Source of the DNA: Parachlorella kessleri
Lineage: Eukaryota; Chlorophyta; Trebouxiophyceae; Chlorellales; Chlorellaceae
Assembly (NCBI GenBank): GCA_001598975.1
Contig: BBXU01001418.1
Span: forward strand, 1 to 26,588
Direction: 5' to 3'
DNA: 26,588 nt
This document shows positions 19,296-26,588 of this stretch, piece after piece. How positions within the stretch are numbered: position 1 is the stretch's first letter; the number at the start of each line of letters is the position of its first letter. The notes beneath the pieces are model-generated. The model made no database searches, was not told the DNA's origin, and saw only the letters and a list, made by a program, of their open reading frames with translations. The translations under genes and the position numbers were made by a program.

Positions 19296-21523
19296 ATGCA
19301 GCCGGGGCCGCACGAAGAGAGTGTAACTCCGATCGAAGAGCTCCTGGCTCAAGGCATCAAGCATGCCGAGGCTGGGGACTCTGCTGCCGCGATACCCCTG
19401 TTTCAGCAAGCCTTGGAGCAGGATCCCAGCCAGGGAGGCGTGTGGGAGATGCTGGCACAATGCTGCATGGAGGCGGGGCAGCATGACGTGGCTTACAGCT
19501 CAGCTTGCAAAGCGAGCCAGCTCATGCACGGCAGCCCCGCAGCGCTTGTGACCCTGGGAAGGGCCGCCAGGAATGCAGGGAGGCTCAAGAAGGCGGCCTC
19601 AGCCTTTGAGGCAGCACTGGAGTTACTGGCAGCTGGGGTGGAAGAGGCACATGGTAAGGACTGTGATAAGCGTAGAGCACTGGCAGGAGAGGCAACTCCC
19701 CGAAGCGTCAGCTTTACACACCAGGCAGTGGAGGCGCAAGGCCTGCGGCTTGAGTCACAGGAGGAGATTCAGGGAGAGTTGGCAGAGGTGGTTGCGCTCC
19801 AGGAGCTGGAGGTGGGTGTGTATGCCGGGTGTCACCAGCACTAATGGCTGCAACCCCCGGTGCCCTCATGTTGTCCCGCGTGCTTGGTTGTAGAGTAATA
19901 GCAATTTTGGTGGCTGTCCTGCTGACCCCTGCTGCATGTCATGTCACCTTCCATCGCAAGCCCTTTGACGCTGTAAGTGTGGCAAACAGCGTTGGTGGCA
20001 CCTGGCCGTCTTCCTGATTTGAAGGCAGTGGCTGTTGTTTGTGGCCCTGCCCGCGATTGTGGTCGGCTATGGCTGATCGGTTCTTGCTTCCAAGCCATCC
20101 GTGTGGTGCTCTTTCTTCTATTCAGGTCGGCCATGCCATTGGCCTGCCCGGGCTACGCATCAGAGAGGCACCAGCCGGCAGCCAGCTGGGCCCCGGCAGT
20201 GTTGTGTGGGACAGTGGCGTGCTGCTGGCCAGGCTCCTCGTCACCCGCAGCGTCAGCATGGCACAGCAGGTCTTAGAACCGCCGCAGGGCGGCCTGGATG
20301 AACCTGAGCTGCAGCAGCAGCAGCAGCGGCGGCTGTGCCCACTACCCTGTGAGGACGGAACAGATGCCAGGCTCTCAGAAACCTCCTGTACAGCTACAGC
20401 AGCTACTGGTACCAGCAACGCCCAGCGCTGTACTTGCTCCCAGGGCACGAGTGGCCAGGTAGCGGCGACAGCTGGGGTCCCCCTCCCAGGCGTGCCCACC
20501 TTCGCCCTGCCCCCAGAGACCGCCCCGCCGGTTGCTGCCTTAGCTATGCCGGCTGCTCATGCTCTCCTGGGTACTGCCTTAGCGCAGCTCAGACTGGGCG
20601 AGACCCGCGAGGATTCTTCAGCACCATTGGCGGGAGGAGCCAGTTTCGGTAGCCCTGCACAGGACCTCTCAGCCAGAGGCAGTAGTGGCAGCAAAGATGG
20701 CAGTGGCGGCAGCAACTTTTTGCAGGGTGGTCGTGTGCTAGAGCTGGGGTCTGGGGCGGGTGTGGTTGGGCTGGCAGCAGCCTGCCTAGGGGCCCACGTG
20801 CTGGCCACAGACCTTCCAGACGTGCTGCCCCTGCTGCGTGGCAACATGGAGCTGAATGTGGGCATGGTGACAGCTGCCGGCGGCACCATTTCCGCCGCGG
20901 CTTTGGACTGGGAGCAGAGCGCAGCGGGAGGGCTTCAGCCCAGCCCTGGGAGCAGCAGCAGCAGCAGCAGCAACAGCACACGGGAGATTCCACCAGATGC
21001 AAGCTCTGGGTCTGCAGATGAGGAGGGAGAGATGCTACCAGGGGGCTCAGCAGGAGGCGTGCTGGGAAGTAGAGACTTGTCGCTGCTGCTGGAGGACCCC
21101 CCCTGGCACTGGGTGGTGGGTGCTGACCTGGTGTATAGTCGGCAGCCAGTTGAGTCACTGGTGCGCACCCTTGCTGCACTGATGAGGGGAGGTGGTCCTG
21201 GGGCTGCGGTAGATGGGGTGCCTGGGATGAACCCCTTGAGCGACAGCAGCAGTGGTGCCGCTGCCGCCGCAACCGCAGGAGCAGCCGCGGGAGCTGATTC
21301 TGGGGAGAGAGGCTGCTCAGCCTGCAGTGATGGGACGGCTGCAGGCAGTCGCAGTGGAGTGAGGCTGTTGTTGGCTCACAAGCACAGACATGACGAGGTG
21401 GATGCTGCGCTGCTGGGTGGGTTGGAGGCAGCAGGCTTGACAGTGCGAGCCGTTGCGCAGGACGCTAGTGGCAAGGTGACAGTGTATGCCAACAGTGCAG
21501 CAGCTATTGCCCTAGGTCTGTAG
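19296..21523 (+). CDS. TPR plus METTL21-type (Methyltransf_16) protein methyltransferase
   Basis: Three exons are proposed: 19296-19653, 19729-19811 and 20126-21523, giving 612 residues. The first part (to about residue 118) contains helix pairs of TPR type, e.g. AIPLFQQALEQDPSQGGVWE and AALVTLGRAARNAGRLKKAA. The second half is a Rossmann SAM-dependent methyltransferase. VVWDSGVLLARLL precedes motif I VLELGSGAGVVGLAAA (from residue 351), then VLATDLPDVLPLLRGNMELN, the post-motif HWVVGADLVYS and the C-terminal strand VRLLLAHKHR. This order is characteristic of family-16 lysine methyltransferases (METTL21, EEF2KMT, CaMKMT), which modify chaperones, elongation factors or calmodulin. The substrate cannot be told here. 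Low-complexity insertions occur before motif I (about 160 residues), before the GADLVY motif, and before the last strand. Intron 19654-19728 (75 bases) is in frame without stops, so retention would add 25 residues. The ATG at 19296 is uncertain because the frame is open upstream to 19206. Confidence 0.85.
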
Positions 21524-22107
21524 CTACCGAGGGCGTTTCTCCTTGCAGATTATTTGATATCTTGCCATGGCATGTGCTTGTGATCGCTCGAGTTGCAGAT
21601 GTAGGGGTTGCTTGAAGTCACAAAGCCTTGAGTCGTCTCTTGGTAGTTTCCGGCTCTTCCTCCTTGGAGCAGTATCTTACCAAAGTAAGGAGGCAGAACC
21701 GTGCCACCAAGCACCTTACCTCCTACGTGTGACAGCAGGAGGGACTTTAGGCTGGTCACGCATGCCATGTGCCACAGGGTGGTGACATCAAAGAATTATC
21801 ATGTGGCGAGTGGGCCTCTTGCCCACTTTCGGCACTGCAGCGCGCTGCCTTGATCAGACCTCGATCACTGTGCGCTGCGCAACAGAGGGCGCGCAGGGGT
21901 ACGAAGGGATGCTTCCCCCCGGACTGGCTCTCGGATCTGACCGCTGGGCCCGCCCGCGGCTGGCCCAGTTGGCTTCCTAACTTCACCTCGCAGCCCCACT
22001 TAATCCTCCGAACTTATCAGTCTCCTACCTAACTAGCCCTTGAGCTGCACCCTCGACTCCAAACGCAGTGTACGACCTGCTCGACGGAAGTGATCAAAAC
22101 TAGCAAG
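21524..22107. other. Intergenic region between the methyltransferase and CHRD genes
   Basis: This should hold the 3' UTR of the methyltransferase gene and the promoter/5' UTR of the CHRD gene. No TGTAA was found, and no frame here looks like a gene. Confidence 0.4.
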
Positions 22108-24012
22108 ATGCCCAGCTTGCAGCGAGCTTTATTCTTGGCGCTGGCTTTCTGTTTGATATCAGTCCCTTTCTGCAGGGCGGACGATGAAGGTGAGCCAGTC
22201 TGTGCCACTGCTCCTTCCCCTGGACCTGGGGTGAGGAGCCCCTTGCTCCAACTGCTCTAGCTTTCTTCATTAGCCGAATGCTCCAAATTGAACCTTGGTT
22301 TTACCACTGCATGCGCCACCGTGCTCTGGTGTTGCTCCGCTTGGCATGTGTTTGTTATCTAGGCACATCCCTGCCCCCACCCTGAAGCCTCAGTGCTTGT
22401 CCATGACGACAACCTTAAGCTTGCCTTATGCAGCCGACTGGGAGACAGGAGATTTTGGGAAACTCGTGGCAGCCATCGTTGCTGAGGAGGGCAACCCGCC
22501 ATTCCTAGCCACTGCAGTGCTAGACGGGGGCAAGCAGGTTCCCCCACTCAACACTTCAGCCACCGCAGGTGTGTGGGGGTGAGGTGGGGTGTGGGAGGGA
22601 GGGCGGGTGCCTGCCAACAGCTGAGGCTAACATACCTTGGTTACGTGTATGGCCAGTTGGGTGGCCTCCGCTTGGCCTTTATTTCTGACTGGGGTTGCTA
22701 TAGTGCATACCAAGTAGCCCATTTTGCCGCCTCCTGGACTGCAGTCTTTGCCATTGCTGTCGGCACCAACTCCTCCGCCTGGGCCCTGCAAGTCGAGGAT
22801 GTGAACAAGATGATCATGGCCCACATCCACTGGGTGAGTCGATGAGCCCTCACTGACCGGCAAGCCGGTCTGGGTGTCTGTCCACTTTTGCCTCCCCTCT
22901 TGCCAAGCCCTGCCTTGACCTGGTAATGCTATGTCCTGCTTTGCCCCCAAGCTGCCTTGGGGCAATTGCAAATGAGGCTGCTTCTCGACTTGGGTGATGG
23001 CAGGGTCAGTGGATGCCCTGCCCCCTGCTGCCCTGCCTAGGCTTGGCTGCTCCTGCCACGCCACACCCTGCTAAGGGCCCCCCTTGTCTTAACAGAATGG
23101 CATGCTGCTCTGCTCTTGGTGCAGGGCAACTCCACCACCAACGGTCCCCCCATCGTGCTGCTGGGCCCCAACGGCCCTGATGCCGACCTGGCGACCCTGA
23201 CGCTGCCCACTTACAGCCCTCCCCTCTCTGGCAAGAGTGAGTGCGCCGGAGGATGGAAAGGGAGGGGCCCTGCGGGGTTGCCGCTTGCTCCTCACCGCTT
23301 GCCCCCTTCCCAAACGGCTACCACAGCTTGCATGTCCCCACAGCCTGATGCTTGGCTTGCAACTGCATCAGAAGGACGGTGAATACCCATGTTACTACTC
23401 CTTTGGCACCCGGGTCCCGCCTCCCTGGCCTACACGCTTATGCCGCTGGGCTGGTGTGTCCCATCATATGCTGGAATTGCGCCCTACGGTGCACGATGCG
23501 AGGAGCAGGTGCATCGGTGACCTAACCCTCGCCCTCCGCCTCCTGCACGTCTCGCAGTCATCATGTCCAGCACCTTCACAGCTGCCGACATCGTGGTGCC
23601 CGACACCACCCTCACCCTGGAAGGCCTCAAGGTGGGACTGGCTGCTCACACTCCACCCCTTGTAGGGCCCCTTCAGAGTCTCACCTCCTTCTCCTCAGGC
23701 TGCAAACACCGATCTAGGATAAGGTTGGGCCTCAGCGGAGGGCTTCAGACTGCAACTGGCAGGGCCCGTTCCTGGGAGGCACTGGCGGCCTGGATGGGCA
23801 GGAGCCAGTGGCCCTGAGGCAATAGACCGGCGCCAGTGGTGCCAACCCTCAGGCGTCACTGGGCGACTGCCAGCCCCTGCAACTAACCGCGCCGCTGGGT
23901 GTTGTGTGCTGTGCAGGAAGCCATTGTGGCCGGCAACATTTACGTGAATGTTCACACCGTCAAGTACCCTCCTGGGGAGATCCGGGGTCAGGTGGAGCTC
24001 CTGGATCAATAA
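22108..24012 (+). CDS. Secreted CHRD-domain protein
   Basis: Six exons: 22108-22189, 22434-22568, 22745-22833, 23125-23236, 23558-23631 and 23917-24012. They total 588 bases, 195 residues, with phases in register. The N-terminus MPSLQRALFLALAFCLISVP followed by FCRADDE is a classic signal peptide, with cleavage likely after residue 24. A single CHRD domain follows. It shows the opening PFLATAVLDGGKQVPPLNTS with ATA, then MIMAHIHW (the AHIH motif, residues 98-101), NGPPIVLL, STFTAADI and the hallmark ending AGNIYVNVHT with PPGEIRGQVEL. The domain is named from chordin and is common in bacterial and algal secreted proteins. Its biochemical role is poorly defined. Possible N-glycosylation sequons are NTS, NSS and NST. 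The product is probably extracellular or in the secretory pathway. No membrane anchor is seen, and the protein stops two residues after ELL. Confidence 0.92.
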
Positions 24013-24271
24013 ACAGCTTACCTGGCGTGGGGTGCATGGGGGAATGCTGTACTGCAAATAATCGAATGGATATCATCTGTTCCGCTCAGGGGTTGTCACA
24101 CCGCTCCTATCCCGCCTTCTGATACGATACTGGTGCTGCAGCTCGGTAATGCAGCTTACTCATTGTGGGGTCCACAGGGGTTTGTTGACCCTTGTCATTG
24201 TTCGTTTGCGCTTTGGAAATTTGCTCTGACATCGGCACCCAGAGCGGGGCATAGCATTGCCCTCTCAACCT

Positions 24272-24276
24272 TGTAA
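24272..24276 (+). terminator. Candidate polyadenylation signal TGTAA for the CHRD gene
   Basis: TGTAA lies 260 bases after the CHRD stop in the context ACCTTGTAAGC. An AATAAA also overlaps the stop codon at about 24008 but would leave almost no 3' UTR. Confidence 0.35.
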
Positions 24277-24687
24277 GCTTTTGACGCTCGGCAGATGTGC
24301 TGTCACACTTGCGAGGAACTTGTGTGCTGCACGTGTGACCCTGCCCCGCTCTGGCTGCTGGCTCAGATGGTTGCTGAGCTCCCACATTGGCCTATTGTAC
24401 AGTGGCTGTTAATTATGTATGAGGAGCCTAATCCGGTCATCGGTTCTATCCTCATCCTTGGTGTCCCTTGGATTCGAATTCCTTTAAATCCCATTTGGCA
24501 CAATCTGCTGGTGGGCTGCGGCCATAAGTGTTGACTGCGCTTGTGAATTGCCTCCTCCTCAGCAAGCTCTATATTGCAACGGTTGTTTGTTGGCGGTACA
24601 GCCTGGTGGGCTGCAAACAAGTTGACAACAGTACCTACCTTCAGTTGTGGCAGCATGACAAAGTGCAAGAGATCTATTTATGGGTGT

Positions 24688-24715
24688 GACTAGACTAGAC
24701 TAGACTAGACTAGAC
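24688..24715. repeat. Pentanucleotide microsatellite (TAGAC)5
   Basis: GAC followed by five perfect TAGAC units, ending exactly where dispersed repeat copy B begins. Confidence 0.95.
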
Positions 24716-24839
24716 AGTACCGTCAAGCCTGGCTGGAGAAGGCAATAAGGCACATTCTGCATCCAGCCCTGTCAGTTCACCTCAACTCCCACTCCCTGTT
24801 CGCACTACCTGCAACTCATGCTAATAAGGTCATTTCACC
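24710..24839. repeat. Dispersed repeat, copy B
   Basis: The diverged partner of 127-252 in the same orientation. The best-matching core is 24781-24831 (CTCAACTCCCACTCCCTG, then CGCACTACCTGC, then CATGCTAATA) against 190-241. It sits downstream of the CHRD gene in non-coding DNA. The adjoining TAGAC array may have expanded from its CTAGAC edge, which copy A also has. Confidence 0.65.
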
Positions 24840-24842
24840 GTG

Positions 24843-24854
24843 CCCCCCCCCCCC
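24843..24854. repeat. Poly-C tract (12 C)
   Basis: Twelve consecutive C directly after repeat copy B, followed by GCCC. It is a homopolymer with uncertain assembled length. Confidence 0.95.
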
Positions 24855-25539
24855 GCCCAAAGCTCACTCATGATTACTAACTGGCGGAATTTCTTGTGGA
24901 CCACTGGTGGACCAAGATAGGCCAGGCTGACGGTTTGCGACATGCAGCAGTCCCCATTTGCCTTCTTCGCTGCCTAATTGCAGAACTGGCTCGACTGCTG
25001 CAAGCGTCCACACACGTCGAGATCACTTAAGAACCCCAAATCACACGAGAGAAGGCCCCTTTTGTACTGCTGCAGGTATTTCCTTCAGATTGATGAGCAG
25101 CCCCGGCAGTTGCTTGTGTGGTCTGCAGACCATCCTGGCCACATGGCATGCTAAAGCAGGGCCTGTTTCTTGGCAGGGCTGTGCCGGTTGACTAAGCCAT
25201 CGCCGTGACGTAAAGTAGACCTACTTTTCCACAGCCTGGGCGAAGAGGCTTGAGATTCCAGGACCTGCAGTTGTGGAAGGTCAGAGCCTTGGACTCCCTG
25301 CCACCCTAACCAAGCCTGTGCATCACTCACTCTGTGTCTGTGCTACTGCCCTACAAAATACACAACATATGTCCCTACTTGAACCTGCTACCCTGCACCC
25401 AGCCTGCACCCACCTCTTCCCAGAATGTGCCATCTGTCCAAGGCAGGGAGACATAGAGCGTCATGGCCTTGGACGCCTGTGCTGCAGGTTGCCCCTCCAT
25501 TGAACCGCGCCAAGGGCGGTGGAAGCGCCCTGGGACAGC

Positions 25540-26588
25540 ATGGCAAAGATCCTGGGCAACTATGGGGCAGCCAGGGAGGGCGCCTACTTCAAAGTCGAGC
25601 AGGTAACGCTGTGACTGGGGTTGGCGCCAATGCACAAACGTTCTCACTTCAGTCTGGATGGTTGCATTACGAATAGGAGGCAAGAGTGTGTGGCATGTGC
25701 CGTCCTTCACATGGGTGCCTTCAGTTGACAATCCTGAGATTTGTCTGCAAAGGCCTAACTAGGTCCCAAGCGGTGCTGCAGCTTCGGTCAACGCACAGCA
25801 GCGGGCCTTGCCAACAGCCCAAGGGCATGTGCTGCTTGGGGCCGTATATTTCCTGTATGCAAGTCACAGACGCACACGGCAAGCACACTCGAGGAGGTGC
25901 TGTATGATGCTGCTGCGACCGTCCCTTCCTGGTCAGCTGGCTGCCTGGTGGCTACAGGAGGCTGAGCTGCAGAACTACCGCAAGAAGCTGGTGAAAGAGG
26001 GCAAGCTGGAAGATGAAGTGCCTGCAGCAGCAGAGAAGCAGGAGCAGACGTTTGATGAGAGCGTACATGTGTATGAGGTGCGGATTGCCAAGGCATTGCC
26101 GGTAACGGCCTGGACAGGACGCATATTGTCCTTGAGTATCAAATAACGCTGCTGCTTCCTTAGTGATGAGCCTGGGTGCTCTGCTGTTGCTTATGGCTAC
26201 AAGCAAGTTGGCCCGGCCAACAAGCTTGCTTCATATCGCCCTGCGGAAGCTTGAAGGCTGCTATAGTGGACGCATGCTCCCAAGGTCCTGCAAGTTGCCC
26301 TTGGTGGAAACTTGGAGTCTGACTCCGAAACTTGTTGTCGTGCCCCTTGACGCAAGCTAATGTTTCACTCAAGCGTGGGTGCAGGTGCTTCCGGAGGTGC
26401 TAGCAGCCGAGGCAAGGGTGGATGCGCCCGACGCAGCACGTAGGAAGGAGTATGAGCGACGTATAAAGGGCGAGCCGGCGCCGCTGACGCCAGCAGAGCT
26501 TCGCAAGTACCGCTCCAACCTGCACATGGTGCGGATTTTTTGTAATGGAGGGGCTTGCCCCTGTGCGTGTGTGTGTGGGGAGGGGGGG
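25540..26588 (+). CDS. Incomplete gene with an IF1-like (ATP synthase inhibitor) N-terminal segment
   Basis: Three exons are visible: 25540-25602, 25958-26077 and 26385-26528, all phase 0. The donor at 26529 (ATG/GTGCGG) leads out of the window; without that splice the frame is open to the edge. The protein begins MAKILGNYGAAREGAYFKVE and continues EAELQNYRKKLVKEGKLEDE. The pattern of a glycine-rich start, E-x-x-Y-F-K and then E-x-L-x-x-Y-R-K resembles the inhibitory helix of mitochondrial F1-ATPase inhibitor IF1. This is an inference from pattern, not a firm family call. Unlike IF1 it continues with an acidic/alanine-rich stretch, then LPEVLAAEARVDAPDAARRK and EYERRIKGEPAPLTPAELRK. The start is uncertain: the frame is open back to a TGA at 25501, and an upstream targeting exon is possible. 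Confidence 0.6.

Larger units (their letters stand above)
24013..25539. other. Long gene-free stretch between the CHRD gene and the IF1-like gene
   Basis: About 1.5 kb. It holds the CHRD 3' UTR (TGTAA at 24272), a TAGAC pentanucleotide array, repeat copy B and a poly-C tract. Its right part probably contains the promoter and perhaps a non-recognised first exon of the gene starting at 25540. Frames at 24295-24534, 24363-24668 (minus), 24958-25191 and 25273-25503 have no recognisable content. Confidence 0.45.

Noticed and set aside
20589..21272. Minus-strand open frame of 227 codons
   Set aside because: Antisense to the methyltransferase exon, with runs of Cys, Pro and Ser produced by Gly/Ala/Ser codons on the coding strand.
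24420..24520. Possible tRNA, suggested by a TTCGAAT stretch near 24473
   Set aside because: The bases around the would-be T loop do not pair, and no acceptor, D or anticodon stem can be drawn on either strand.
1..26588. Bacterial-style operon, phage, CRISPR or defence system
   Set aside because: Exons, spliceosomal introns, organelle and peroxisome signals and family identities all point to a nuclear genome. No direct-repeat array, transposase or phage gene was seen.

Overview
The window is nuclear DNA from an intron-rich eukaryote, most probably a green alga (Chlorophyta). Every recognisable gene is broken into 4-11 short exons joined by GT-AG introns that usually end in TTGCAG or CTGCAG. 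The closest family resemblances I recognise for the MRS2-type transporter, the CGFS glutaredoxin and the peroxisomal dienoyl-CoA isomerase are plant/algal. TGTAA, the usual chlorophyte polyadenylation motif, lies 110-450 bases past several stops. The class or genus cannot be fixed by eye. There is no sign of bacterial operons, insertion sequences, CRISPR arrays or viral genes.

Layout from left to right. (1) 494-1644, minus: mitochondrial-type CGFS monothiol glutaredoxin (GRXS15/Grx5 class). (2) 2039-4733, plus, head-to-head with it: GET4/TRC35 of the tail-anchored-protein insertion pathway. (3) 5107-5593, minus: small unrecognised protein. (4) 6155-10681, plus: MRS2/CorA Mg2+ channel with the GMN motif and a large charged insertion. 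(5) 11839-14151, plus: delta3,5-delta2,4-dienoyl-CoA isomerase (ECH1/DCI1) ending in the peroxisomal signal SKL. (6) 14905-18069, minus: J-domain protein with a mitochondrial-like presequence, a long low-complexity middle and a conserved-looking C-terminal domain. (7) 18287-19205, plus: Gln-rich unrecognised protein. (8) 19296-21523, plus: TPR plus METTL21-type (Methyltransf_16) methyltransferase fusion, possibly one gene with (7). (9) 22108-24012, plus: secreted CHRD-domain protein. (10) 25540 to the right edge, plus: incomplete gene whose N-terminus resembles the mitochondrial ATP synthase inhibitor IF1.

Exon chains were built by hand. Each was checked for reading-frame continuity (exon lengths and phases add up) and, where a family was recognised, for agreement with that family. 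The genes are ordinary neighbours rather than a pathway cluster, although several (glutaredoxin, J-protein, IF1-like, perhaps MRS2) probably act in organelles. Non-coding features worth noting are two diverged copies of a dispersed repeat at opposite ends of the window, a 43-base minisatellite in an ECH1 intron, a perfect 13-base hairpin in an MRS2 intron, a GC-AG intron in GET4, and homopolymer and pentanucleotide tracts. I did not find a convincing undescribed multi-gene system. The best leads for novelty are the fusion or insertion architectures of genes 6, 8 and 10.
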